From: Distichodus sexfasciatus
Lineage: Eukaryota > Chordata > Actinopteri > Characiformes > Distichodontidae
Assembly (NCBI GenBank): GCA_032718565.1
Contig: JAVGVS010000245.1
Span: 595,847 to 659,846, forward strand
DNA: 64,000 nucleotides
Reading direction: 5' to 3'
Shown here: positions 31,352 to 41,442 of the stretch, piece after piece
How positions within the stretch are numbered: the stretch's first letter is position 1
Layout: each line of letters opens with the position of its first letter
The notes under the pieces: generated by a model
Told to the model about the DNA's origin: nothing
Databases searched by the model: none
The model's input: only the letters and a program-made list of their open reading frames with translations
Position numbers and translations under genes: made by a program

Positions 31352-31836
31352 TTCAGCCTGTCACACTGTATTCCTTCCCTCCTCACTTCATCTGCAGTGT
31401 AACAAGGGTGAAGTTATGTGAGTACATCTCAGAGGATTACTTCCTCCCTCCCTCCCTCCCTCGCTCTCACTCCCTCGCTCCCTCCTTCTCCATGTCTCGG
31501 CGGTGCTCAGTCACATCGCGAGACATAATCCAAGGGAATATTGGAGAGTTGTGGCGGGCTTCAGATTGGATCTGTGTAACGCTGACAGACTACATCATCC
31601 CGGCAGGGTCGCTAAGCCCCTGTGAAATAGTCGCGTCTGCGGAGCGGCATTACTGTCACGCTCACCGGTGTGTCCCACCACACCACCCCCCGTCCCCCCT
31701 CCCAAAACACGCCTGCTCTTCCTTCAGGGAACCCACCCAGATCCACAAACTGGAACTAAACACTCCTGCAGTCTATACCACTAACACACACACACATGAG
31801 CCAGCAAAAAACATAAAAGGGAAAATGGGAATAAAA
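30347..31836. other. Gene-free sequence with CA/TG and CCCT repeats
   Basis: (CA)n at 30887-30905, (TG)n at 31317-31346, (CCCT)n at 31442-31465. The 202-codon frame at 31279-31887 starts in the TG tract and ends inside the 31837 fold-back; it is not supported. Confidence 0.45.
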
Positions 31837-31974
31837 ATATATCTCAGGGCTGAAGTGACTCAAGAAGACCATTTGATTGGGGTTTGAATCCCACGAGGAG
31901 CCTCATGAAGCTCCTCAAGGGATTCAAACCCCAATCATTTGCTCTTCTTGAGTCACTTCAGCCCTGAGATATAT
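31837..31974. repeat. 65-base fold-back carrying a tRNA-like B-box in each arm
   Basis: Arms 31837-31901 and 31910-31974 are inverted copies with five mismatches and an 8-base loop. Each arm contains GATTGGGGTTTGAATCCC, a B-box-like SINE head. The right arm runs directly into a family B SINE body (AACAAGACCCTTGATCC). So the head of the SINE has been duplicated in inverted orientation. Confidence 0.9.
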
Positions 31975-32070
31975 CTAGGGGCCCCAGAACAAGACCCTTG
32001 ATCCTAAGCTGAGACGTTATCTAACGTAAGTCCCTAAGGATAAGTGCGTCAGATAAATGCTGTGTTTATG
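31910..32070 (+). mobile_element. tRNA-derived SINE, family B, copy with inverted head
   Basis: CAAGACCCTTGATCCTAAGC, GTAAGTCCCTAAGGATAAG and GTCAGATAAATGCTGTG match the family B body and tail (compare 48265-48370). The normal head is replaced by one arm of the fold-back. Confidence 0.65.
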
Positions 32071-32319
32071 GGGATTTTTTAAAGGTGGTTTGCCACCGGT
32101 CAGCGACTCAGTTCCAGACCAAAAGTTTGTGGACGATCTACCGTGGCAAAAGAAGAAGAAGGGCTGCGAACATGAGGTGGTGACTATTCGATTTGGGGTT
32201 CAAAAGGCAGGAGAACCTAAAACCCACCGTTGAGACCCTGTGCAAGGGCTTTAAACCCATGTCTGATATATGCTGAAATTATGGGAGTTTTCGGGATATT
32301 GGTTTTCCATTAAATGGTA
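32071..32319. other. Sequence between SINE copies
   Basis: CGATTTGGGGTTCAAAAGGC and GTTGAGACCCTGTGCAAGGG (32189-32250) suggest a further decayed family B copy. Confidence 0.35.
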
Positions 32320-32760
32320 CACTTTGATACAGAGCAAGAGATTGTGAGTTTGAGTCTAGCATCCTTCCTGGAGTATTAAAAGTGAGTGATTATTTGTCAT
32401 TGTGAACACACCACAGCACAGCACACAGTGCACCACAATGAAATGTGACCTCTAAATTTGACCCATCCGTGAAGGAGCAGTGGGCAGCTAACATGGGCAG
32501 CGCCCGGGGAGCAGCGCCCGGGGAGCAGCGCCCAGGGACGATGCCTGGCTCATGAGTACCTCAGTGGTAACTTTACTGGTCTGGGGTTCAAACTGGCGAC
32601 CTTCTGATCACGGGGTGAACGCCCAACCGTAACGCCACCAACTGCCCCTTTGAGACCCTGAGTGAGTTGCTCAAGGATGACAGTCCATCTAACGAGGGAA
32701 AAAGGCAGCTCTATGATTAAGATTACTTTCTAAATTCCGTCAAATATTGGAATGCTGACT
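32320..32760 (+). mobile_element. tRNA-derived SINE, family B, split by a family A SINE
   Basis: Left part 32320-32379 has GATTGTGAGTTTGAGTCTAGC (B-box-like). Right part 32649-32760 resumes with TTGAGACCCTGAGTGAGTTG, CTCAAGGATGACAGTCC and AAATTCCGTCAAAT. A family A SINE in the opposite orientation (32380-32648) lies between, so family A inserted after family B. Confidence 0.6.
32380..32648 (-). mobile_element. tRNA-derived SINE, family A, copy 6 (near full length)
   Basis: Complement of GGGGCAGTTGGTGGCGTTAC through CACTTTTAATA. It contains the full CTGTGTGCTGTGCTGTGGTG section. A 14-base unit GCAGCGCCCGGGGA is present three times in tandem (32497-32538), a copy-specific expansion. Confidence 0.88.
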
Positions 32761-32774
32761 GAAGATTGAGGTTC

Positions 32775-32958
32775 AAATCCCAGGAGCATCTAACAGGTTG
32801 GAAGGTGGAAGGTTGTGGGTGAGAGTCCGGCAGTATCCTGCCTCCAAACTACCACTTGGAGATCCCAAGAAAGTTGCTTCAAGGAGACTGCCCCCCTAAT
32901 GAGGTAAAAAGTCGCTCTGGTTAAAGGCTGTTGCTAAATGTTGTCAAATGTAGGAATA
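32775..32958 (+). mobile_element. tRNA-derived SINE, family B-like
   Basis: GAGGTTCAAATCCCAGGAGC (B-box GGTTCAAATCC), a long middle with a second B-box-like GAGAGTCCGGC, then CAAGAAAGTTGCTTCAAGG, GTCGCTCTGGTTAAAGGC and TTGCTAAATGTTGTC. It may represent two fused copies. Confidence 0.6.
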
Positions 32959-32959
32959 T

Positions 32960-34090
32960 TCACGTCACACCGTGAGCAGAACTTTTTGAATCCCTGATCT
33001 GCTTTAAGAAACGAGTGAGTTATAAAAAAGGAAAGCAGGAACAGCCGCGAGTGGGTATCAAAGTAAAAGATCTGAGGAGCCTGATGGTTGGAAAATCACA
33101 GCCTATTTAGCGAGATAAAGCCCCGGCTTCAGACAGCCCCGGCCGCGAAGGCTTTGGCTTTGGCTGGGGGGAGTTTCCTGTTCCTCCTCAAGTCAGTTTG
33201 ATCAGTTAATAGCATTAGATCACTCCGGCTCTCCTGTGCCCCTCCAGCCCCGCTCGGGACCCCCTAACACTCCCCACCCCCGCCCCCGCCCCAGAGGTAA
33301 CGCGGCTGCAATATGCGCGGAGTCACTTTGATTGCGGGCTGCACGTCGAAGCAGGGCGTCTCTCCACTGTTCACCATTACTCACGAGTGAGCGATGAATA
33401 TGTATGCGGCGGGATAAACGATGTCGTATCGCATTATGGCCGCGGATAAGGAGCGAGGGAAGGAGGGAGAGAAAGGGTAAAGATGAGGAAGAAAAGCGAT
33501 AGATACGGGGGTTAACTGGTTGGTGGGAGGGGGGTTGGGGTGGAGAGCTAGTAAGGGGGGTTCCCTCCAGAGAAGGTTGGAGGGGGACGAGACGGGGACG
33601 GGGTGTCACGCGGGCTTCAGCGGGAAAAGCCTTTATCAGACGAGGCGTGAGGAGCCGCCCGAGTGTCCCGCTCAAATATGGCAACCACCTGCTCCTGCTC
33701 TTCGCGCTGCCTGCGAAGAATTAATGCCGAGTTTGGGGTAATTGCAACGAAAATACCAGATCTGGACGCGTCACATTCATTTCTCGCGCCCGGGCGGAGT
33801 TTAATTTGAAACAGGCCTTTCCGTACCCCACCTCCCCACTTGGTACTTCTGCGAGCGGTGCGAGGATTCAGGTGGACGAGTCGCTCGGGAGAGACGTATC
33901 TCACATCACGCCACACTTTCAGATTAATCAGATGCCGAAGCGTCAGGAAAGAAGGAGTGCGGGAATGAGACGGATAAAGATGGACGTGGCAGAGTAGGAT
34001 ATAGCGATAGCAGAGTTCTGTCTTCAACAACACCTGGCTGTAGTTGTGTGTATGTGTGTGGGAGGTTACGTGTGTGTGTGACGCCGCATG
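32960..34090. other. Gene-free, partly CpG-rich sequence
   Basis: 33060-33240 is unique with CACAGCCTATTTAGCGAGATAAAG and GATCAGTTAATAGCATTAGATC and may be regulatory. C-tracts at 33266-33291 can form a minus-strand quadruplex. G-rich 33520-33605. The minus-strand frames 33220-33684 and 33617-34129 and plus 33520-33741 have no recognisable domains. Confidence 0.37.
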
Positions 34091-34091
34091 T

Positions 34092-34440
34092 GCGTGTACA
34101 CCAATGCGCATGTGCTTACTGCGTGTCATTGAGTAAATAATAAATCACAATGTCTGTGGTCGTCTGTAATCTGGAGTAAGAATTGTGTGTGTGTGTGTGT
34201 GTGTGTGGGGTAGGACCTTGAGAGAGACAGAGAATACTCAGATATGTGTGTGTGTGTGTGTGCGTACTTACCAATGTGCATGTGCTTCTTCTATGTCACT
34301 GGGTGTATAATAAATTACAGTGTCTGTGGTCGTCTGTAATCTGGAGTGTGAATTGTGTGTGTGTTTGCATGTGTGGTGTGAGTGTGTCAGAGAAAGAGAG
34401 AAAATGAGAGAGACTAAATTCAGATGTGTGTGTGTGTGTG
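34092..34440. repeat. 170-base tandem duplication with TG tracts
   Basis: CCAATGCGCATGTGCTTACT (34101) recurs as CCAATGTGCATGTGCTTCTT (34271). GTGTCTGTGGTCGTCTGTAA recurs after the same spacing. Each unit ends in a (TG)n tract and an AGAGAGA run. Period 170 bases, about two units, roughly 85-90 percent alike by eye. Confidence 0.8.
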
Positions 34441-36131
34441 TGTTCTGACTGAGGTTGGTCTTGGTGGGAGTGAACAGATGTCAGTGTGTGTCGACTGCCA
34501 GTGAGATTGAACAAAGCCAATCACATCACCTTCCTGTTCAGGAGCAGTAAAACACAGAGACGTACAAAGCAAGGCCTGATATTACCCCAAAACACACACA
34601 CACACACACTACGTTTACCAATCCTTACTCTGATGATCCAGTCTGTCGCCATCCATCTATATTGGATCTGGAAACACTAGAAGTGTCCCCAGCGCGGGCT
34701 GCGTCGTGTTATTGTTACCCCGTCTTTATTTAGAAGGTGGTGCTCGTGTTACCAAATGATTAATTATCACACAACCACAGGTTTCGGTTTGTTTTTGGGC
34801 CCGAACCAGTAATTTATGGCCGGGTCTTGCTCTTGCTCTCCCCACCCAAAAAAAAAGCAAGCACCGTCTAAACAAAGCATCTCGGTAGTTGCGGAAAGTG
34901 TGAGTCACGTTAAGATCGGCATTCATCAAATTCAAATTCAATATGCCAGCTTTAAAAAAAAAAAAAAAAAAAAGATGCCGAGCAGAAGAGCAGCACACCC
35001 GACTCCCTGCAGCAAATCGTGCAGCGGACGAGTCACCGATTTAAATACAGGCTCGGTGACGCGGCTAATCACGTACGTGTAATTTTGTGTTTGTAAATGA
35101 ATTTCAGGACGATAAGAATAAAAGATTTGAGAAGGCCGAGCGATTTCGGCCCGACGGTAACTCGTCGTTGCTTTTTGTTATTAACCCGTGTTGACAGCGC
35201 GAGGTATTTTTATTCTTTCCGTGTAACCAGAGACGAGACTTCTTAATAACATGCTTTGCAGGGTTCAGAGAATTCTCCCTAGACTTTCCTCTTGGTCAGC
35301 TCCTTGAATGGTTATGATTGTATTGATTATGACACCACTCTTCTGCATCAGAGGACATGCCGCTCTGAACACGTGCATGCACGCGCGTACACACATGCTA
35401 GCGTACAACCCCCCATCCAACACACACACACACACATATAATCAAAGCTGAATTCTTTCTCATAACTAAATCGTTCCGGGGGCCGCCTGCGTCGTGATTT
35501 TTCTTACGCCGCCTCCTTTACGGTTTTCGGTTTCACTCCGGCGTAGCGGGTGCGAAGGCAAGATGGAGGAAGAGGTATCGCACAAACCCAGACCAGAGAA
35601 ACTGACACCGAAACGTCAGCAGGAGAGGAGAGGTGACAAGAGTGAGTGTGTGCACGCGTGAGAGAGAGAAAGATGCGAGTGAGAAAGGGAAAGAGAGCGA
35701 GAGAGAGAGAGAGCGAAAGAGAGTGCAACACGCCATAACAACAAACCACCGGGGGAGTTTAGCGTGTGTAAAGGTGTGTCGCGTTCTCGCGACGCGTCTG
35801 TCCCACGCCTTTTGTGTTTTCTTTCTTTTTTTTCCCCTTCTTTTTTTAAACGGGGGGATCTGGAGATGGTTGTGAGGCGGGTGAGGCAGAGTTGGTTAGC
35901 GTGGAGATTAGCGGGACCTTGAGCCCTGCCCTGGGAACTGCCCATCGCCACCGTGCAGACGGACACCTGCGAATTTCGTTGTCCAAAGTGGAAAGTTGAG
36001 GCTACTGTAAAGACATGCACGTCGTCTGTTGCTTTCAGCGTTAAGCACCTGGAGGAGCTTTTTACTCGTGGTACGGCGAAAGTGAACCAGGGGAAAAAAT
36101 GGAAAGGAAAAAAGGAAAGGGGAATTGTAGA
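34441..36131. other. Gene-free sequence
   Basis: A-tract near 34953-34972, CA tract near 35421-35437, GA-rich 35656-35725, T-rich 35820-35850. 35040-35340 is unique and may be regulatory (CGCGGCTAATCACGTACGTG, GTATTGATTATGAC). Open frames on both strands at 35504-36020 are driven by GA/CT repeats. Confidence 0.4.
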
Positions 36132-36368
36132 TGGCAGTTGGTGGCGTAACGGTTAGGATGATCAGAGGGTCGCCGGTTCCAATCCCAGACCGGTAAAGTT
36201 ACCATTGAGGTACTCATGAGCAAGGTACCGTCCCTAAGCACTGCTCTCTATGTGCTGTCCATGTTAGCTGCCCACTGCTCCTTCATGGATGAGTCAAAAG
36301 CAGAGGTCACATTTCGTCGGGGTGCAGTGTGTGTTGCGTTCACAATGACAAATAATCACTCACTTTCT
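36132..36368 (+). mobile_element. tRNA-derived SINE, family A, copy 7
   Basis: GGCAGTTGGTGGCGTAACGG, GGTCGCCGGTTCCAATCCC (B-box), GGTACTCATGAGCAAGGTAC, GGATGAGTCAAAAGC and AATGACAAATAATCACTC. A gap of about 17 bases in the head (after GGTTAGG) distinguishes it. Confidence 0.88.
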
Positions 36369-36394
36369 CACTGACGCCCCCGTTCTAGGAGTGT

Positions 36395-36890
36395 GTATGC
36401 GTGTGGGCAGGGCTTAAGATTTTGGTAATGATCCGAAAGTCTGAGATTTTGTTTGATTTTTGTGAGATTTTTGTTCCCACATTTTTTTAAACTAAAAGAG
36501 GTGAAAGTTTGCTTTTGGTTACCAAGGTTAAGCTTAGGGTTCGGTTTAGCTGTAGCATTTGCATCTAGTCATTACAAAAGAGTCGATGACGTTCTCCTTT
36601 AAGAAGTGTGTGAGTGTGTGAGCAGGTTTTTAGGTATTTGTGAAGACGAAATGGAAAAGCTGAGATACGTCTAATTTTTGTGGCTTTGTAAGAATTCTTC
36701 CTTGAGAAAATAAACTTTTATAGAAAAGTAAGTGCTTTTTTGAAGAACTAAACCACATTAAAATTTGTTTCTGTTTAACGGGTTTAAGATTAGCGTTAAG
36801 TGTAGCTGTAGTCATTATGGGAGTGGATGGAAGAACCTCACAAAGATAGCAAGACGCGAGTGTGTGTGGTTGTGTGCGTGTGGGAGGGAA
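36395..36890 (+). repeat. CA/TG-anchored dispersed repeat, two tandem units
   Basis: Unit 1 (36395-36610): TTTTGGTTACCAAGGTTAAG, AGCTGTAGCATTTGCATC, TAGTCATTACAAAAGAG. Unit 2 (36612-36875): GTGGCTTTGTAAGAATTC, AGATTAGCGTTAAGTGTAGC, TAGTCATTATGGGAGTGG, CTCACAAAGATAGC. Each begins and ends at a TG-rich tract. Same family as 4740-5180. Confidence 0.65.
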
Positions 36891-37480
36891 GGAGGGTAAA
36901 GTGGTTGAGACCACAGGCCGTGGATTTACAGATTTACTCTCCTTGGCTACACGAACTTTCCAGAGTCTACCGAGCGTCTGTTGCAAACAGCAAACCGCAC
37001 ACACCGACGCGTGCGCACAGCGGCTCCGCCGTAACAACTCCGGTGACCCCCCCGCTCCGCTCCCACCGCTTCATTGTAAACCGCACTCCATTTCCCATAA
37101 GACTTTAACGGGCTGCGAGGGGGTGCGTAACCCTGGGGTTAAGGAGCAACCTGTAACCAATTAGCCGTTTGACTGCCGCAGCTCCGTCCCGAACAGAAGG
37201 AATGCGAGCAGCGAGGGGCGGGAGGGAGTTAGGGAGGGAGTTAGGGAGGGAGGGAGGGAGGGTGGAGGACGGAAGGCGGGAAGGGAGGGGGGACACTGGG
37301 TGAGGGCGGTGTTCGGCCGGGCAGGTGGAAACTCAAGTTTCTCTGACCGACCCCCGCGAGAGGTCTCGATCACCAACACCGCATCAAACGCCGGTGTTGC
37401 TTGGCAGGCTCCCGTGGTCCCTGACTAATGAAAGGCAAAGCCAGACTGGTAGACGGAGCCCCACCACCCATCCTCCACTA
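36891..37480. other. Gene-free sequence with GGGAGTTA minisatellite
   Basis: At 37207-37264, GGGAGGGAGTTAGGGAGGGA recurs and is followed by GGGA repeats. It is G-quadruplex-prone and resembles TTAGGG only by chance. The rest is CpG-rich unique DNA. Confidence 0.55.
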
Positions 37481-37735
37481 CTGTAAGAGAGAGAGAGAGA
37501 GAGAGAGAAGGGGAGTGTGGAACGGTGTAATAGGGGGACGGAAGTGGAAAAGGAGAAGGAGGGGAGTGAGCCCAAAAAAAGGATGTGAAGAAAGAGAATA
37601 GGAGAGTCAAAAGTGAGGAAAGGCAAGGTTAAGGAAAAGGGAGGTTGTATACCAAGAGAGAGAGGGGAAGAGAAGGAGAAAAAGAGGAGGAGCGAGAGAG
37701 AGAGAGAGAGAGAGGGGGGGGAGGGGAGAGAGAAG
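37481..37735. repeat. Polypurine tract with (GA)n
   Basis: (GA)n at 37487-37507 and 37694-37713 with G/A-rich sequence between. The frames across it are artefacts. Confidence 0.75.
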
Positions 37736-38189
37736 GCTGGCCAGGGTCGGGTCCCCTCTCCTCATCCATCAGCCTATCTGCGGAGGGATCGGGCCCGAGT
37801 AATGAGCCGTGCGCCCCTTTACACGTGTTGACGCTCCGCAAAATAAGATCCATTTACCTTCGGCCCGCCGTTCCGCCTGCTAGCACACCCCTCAATCCCC
37901 ACCCCCCTCCTTCCTCCTCCTCCTCCTCCCCTTACTCCTCCCCTCCTCCTCCTCCTCGTCCCCAACCGGCCTTGCTCTCAGGTGAACATGAATGTACACG
38001 CCCTCTCTCCCAGCATCTCTGAAGCATCTCAAGACCTCCTCCGGTGCCAGCCCGAAAAGGTGGGAGAGATAAAGAGGGGGAGGAAAAAAAAAAAAAAGAC
38101 AGAGCATCAGGGAGGAATGAAAGACGGATCCACGCCGGGCTCGTAAGCTAACGTTGGCTAATGAGTTTGGAGGCTATCAAGGTAAAAAA
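37736..38189. other. Gene-free sequence with (CCT)n and A-tracts
   Basis: (TCC/CCT)n at 37907-37960, A15 near 38083 and A17 near 38185. Unique CpG-containing DNA lies between. Confidence 0.5.
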
Positions 38190-38560
38190 AAAAAAAAAAA
38201 GACGAAATGACCTTTTGGATAAGGCTCAGGATACATCTGCCGTATTATCGTCCGTCCTCGGCTAAAATCCATTACGGAGCCGGGATTCCGGAGGAGGGAG
38301 ACGTGCGGGTCGGTTCTATGCCGATGCCGTTCAGATACGGGGACTTGGATTCTATCTGGTAGGAATATAATGAGCGGCGAATTAGCTCGGAACTGTTTCG
38401 CCTTGCGTTCCGTATTCAGGGCTGATTACTTTCATTATCATAGATCTATGAGGCTTTTATTTTTCCTCATCAAGTTGCAAATTTAGGTCTTCTTGTCCAC
38501 TGTCCAGCCACTTTCACACCACCCTAAATGACTAATGATGCATTTAACTGGAGAATTAGC
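38190..38560. promoter_or_regulatory. Candidate conserved non-coding element
   Basis: GCTGATTACTTTCATTATC near 38422, ATAGATCTATGAGGC near 38441, CCTAAATGACTAATGATGC near 38523 and ATTTAACTGGAGAATTAGC near 38541. Repeat-free and ATTA-rich. Confidence 0.42.
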
Positions 38561-40080
38561 AGGAGAGAGAGGGGGAGGGAATGAGGGAGAGAGGGAGAGA
38601 GAGAGAGAGAGAGAGATTGCATTAACACTACATTAACACTACGTCATACCTTCATGAAAATGGACTGTCCTCGAAAAAACAAAAGGACAAACGAGAGAGG
38701 AAAAAAGACAACGAGAAACAGGGGGGACAAAAGAGAGCAGGAGGGACAACGAGAGATGGAGAGAGAGAGAGAGAGCTGCTGGGCGAACGAGAATGCCTTG
38801 GATAATGAGACATTTCTTTTACCCACCAGCCCTGTGTGTGCGCAGTGCCACGATGATACGCCTGTTTTCCCCCGGCCCCCATTATCAGCGTACTTGAACC
38901 CGGCCTAACAATGAGTTCATAGAGATTGAGAAGTGCCGGGCCCTTAATTGTATGTATTTAGTCACGCAAACAGAAGCAATGGCCTGAGAATGGCTAGTTA
39001 GCCAATGACATCATCCGAGCCGCGCCGTCGACTCAATGGACCCGTCACAAATTTGTGCCGCTGCGAAAAGAAAAAAAAAAAATCATCTCCGTCCTTCCCG
39101 GCCGTGGAAGCAGAACCCTCTCCAAATCGGCTTCCCGGAGTCACCCGTTTAGCCGCCATGCGCCATCGCAAAAACAGTCTGCTCTGTATTTTTATATGTA
39201 TATTTTGATCCTAATTCTCAACACAGCTCTTTTTTGTGCCAGTGTGTGTGTGTATGTGTGTGTGTGTGTAAATGGTGCTGTGTTGGTTTTTGAGTTCGTG
39301 ATCCGTCAATCAATTGAGCTCGCTGGCGGTGGCGGAGCCGAGGCCGATCATCGCATCATGACGTTAGCGTGCCTGACTTCCTCTGCACAAAGGCAACGGA
39401 GAGAGAAGCCTTCTCAAGCAGGGATGTCAGCACTCGAAAAATCAATCACCATCTGGCATCCACTCTTCCCAGGGATGGAGGAGAGAGAGCGGGAGACGCA
39501 GAACGAGAATAAGAGGAAAGAGGGAAAGAACGAAAAAAAAAAAAAAACGGAGGGGAAACGGACCAGCGGAGGGGCAAAAAGTGGGCATCGGCACTCTGGT
39601 AGCCGTTTGCGGCATGGAGGCAGTCCGTCTGTCCGCACGTCCGTCTGCGCGATCGCTTGGACATTAGCGGCTGTGAGAACGCCGTGTGTTAGCCGCTAGC
39701 AAGGTCACACTAAGCAAATAGAGATAAGGGGAAAGAAAGCAGCGATTAAGTCTGCTTGGCTAACACCTTCAGGAGCGAGCGGGTCATCGAGTTTACCCCA
39801 GAAATGTGTGTGTAAGTGGGTGTGTGTGCCTGTACGTGTGGGGACAGTGTCTTTCTTTCGTTCTTTCTTCCCCCCTTTTCTCTTTAACAAATATTTTTCC
39901 CTTGTCCTCGCAGCTCCATCTGCTAGCCTCCTTTATCTGGCACTTTTAAACATAAACTTCTCTCCCTTTTCTTATAAATATGAAGATAAACATGGCGCAG
40001 GGGCCGAGGCGCTTTTTACAGCGCCCAATGGGTGGCTCCGAATTTCGGAGGGGTGGGTGTTTCGGGGAGGGAAAAGCAAA
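38561..40080. other. Gene-free sequence with GA, A-rich and TG tracts
   Basis: (GA)n at 38588-38617 and 38758-38775. A (TG)n tract lies at 39242-39269. A-tract near 39533-39547. The 214-codon plus frame (39055-39699) runs through an A-tract, the TG tract and a GA/A-rich tract and has no family features. 38890-39015 is unique (CAATGAGTTCATAGAG, AATGGCTAGTTAGCC). Confidence 0.45.
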
Positions 40081-40132
40081 GGAGTTGGGGGGTGGTGGTG
40101 GTGGTGGTGGTAGTTGGGGGGGGGGGGGGAGC
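40081..40132 (+). other. G-quadruplex-prone (GGT)n and G14 run
   Basis: G6 at 40087-40092, GGT repeats to 40111, then fourteen G at 40116-40129. Strong plus-strand quadruplex potential; also a likely site of sequencing error. Confidence 0.75.
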
Positions 40133-41311
40133 GGGAGATGATTTTTGCTGCGACGTTGCCTCCTTTCAGTAGCACAGCTGTGTGAAAAATACCAGTTAGA
40201 AAGGGTGCTGAGGCAGCAGAAGCATTTAATACTCAACAAACAGTTATCTAAGCCCATGTCCAATAACCCGACACCACTGTAATGTGACCTACATACTAAG
40301 TGAATAAGAATTTTGAGGTGGGGAGGGGGCGAGGGGAACTGCACGGAGAGCACAGCTCATTCAGCTGACAGTAATTAAATAGCATGTATTCCTTTTCACT
40401 GCCCTTTTGCTTCTCTCCCAGCTAAGAAAGTATAATGTAACAGAACATATTGTGCCCTCTACTGTGCCTGCCTCGCTCTCTCTCTCTCTCTCTCCCTCCC
40501 TCCCTCCTTCTCCCCCCCTCCGTTTGGGCCCAATCGCATTTCATCAGAAAAGTAGAAATTTTACATTTGATTTTCTTCCCTTTTAACAGGGCCACAAAGT
40601 CCACCCTGCTCTGAGTAAATCCCAGCCCTTGCCACAACTTTATTCAAACTGGGCGAGGAGTGCTGCGATCACGAGGGGGGGCCGGACAGAGCGGGCGGGG
40701 TAGTGAGATGACGGAAGTGTGCCAAGTTTGGACTTTTGTCGGAGTGACGTTTTAAGTGGAAGCTCTAACTCTGTAACAAATTGGCATCCAGTCACAGGTG
40801 CTTGATTAGAAGCAACGGTGAAAAACAGGCAATGACCAGAAGCCGAAAAAAGGGGACGACATAAGTAATCAAGACAAATCTTCAAATCTCCAGAAGTGTC
40901 CAAAAACCGGCAGGAACAGAGGATCCAAGATCAGACGAGAATTCTCCAGAGCTCACAAAGCAATGCAAAAGTTCATGCAGAAAACACAAGGGAAATTTTT
41001 CAGTGAGCAACAGAGTTGCTTGTTACTCAGTAAAGATCATCGGCTAAAGGCAGAGATATACTTAACGCTCAGAACGCTTGCGCGCACACATCATGGCTGA
41101 CACGCGTTCTTTTTGACGCGTCCGCTGAGCACGTCAGAAATTAACGCGACGCATGCACGACTGGGGTGGCAGTGTGTTCAAGTTTTGGTACGTGGCCTCA
41201 GCATCGTTGTTTACTATCAACATGGCTGAACAGTTTCGTAGCAGCAGCGTCCGCAAGTGTATGCGTCCCGTAGTGTTGAGTAACGTGGTGTTAAGTATAC
41301 CAAAGGTGGCC
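40133..41311. other. Gene-free sequence, partly regulatory-looking
   Basis: 40340-40640 has GACAGTAATTAAATAGCATG near 40367 and a (CT)n tract at 40474-40495. 41070-41300 is CpG-rich (GACGCGTCCGCTGAGCACG) and unclassified. Confidence 0.35.
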
Positions 41312-41442
41312 CACGGAGCAGTGCTCGGGGGCGGTACCTTGTTTATAAGGAGGTCAGTGGTACCTTTACAGGTCCAGGATTCGAACCAGCGACCTTCCGA
41401 TCATGGATTCCAAGTCACTAACCGTTACACTACCGACCACTG
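41312..41442 (-). mobile_element. tRNA-derived SINE, family A, copy 8 (head half only)
   Basis: The minus strand reads AGTGGTCGGTAGTGTAACGG, GAACCAGCG-type head, GGTTCGAATCC (perfect B-box), GGTACCACTGACC and GTACCGCCCCCGAGCAC. The tail half is absent. The 198-codon frame across it is an artefact. Confidence 0.8.

Noticed and set aside
31279..31887. 202-codon open frame on the plus strand
   Set aside because: It begins in a TG tract (Cys/Val run), passes a CCCT repeat and ends inside a fold-back SINE.
39055..39699. 214-codon open frame on the plus strand
   Set aside because: It crosses an A-tract, a TG microsatellite and a GA/A-rich run. The translation has no known domain and no splice support.
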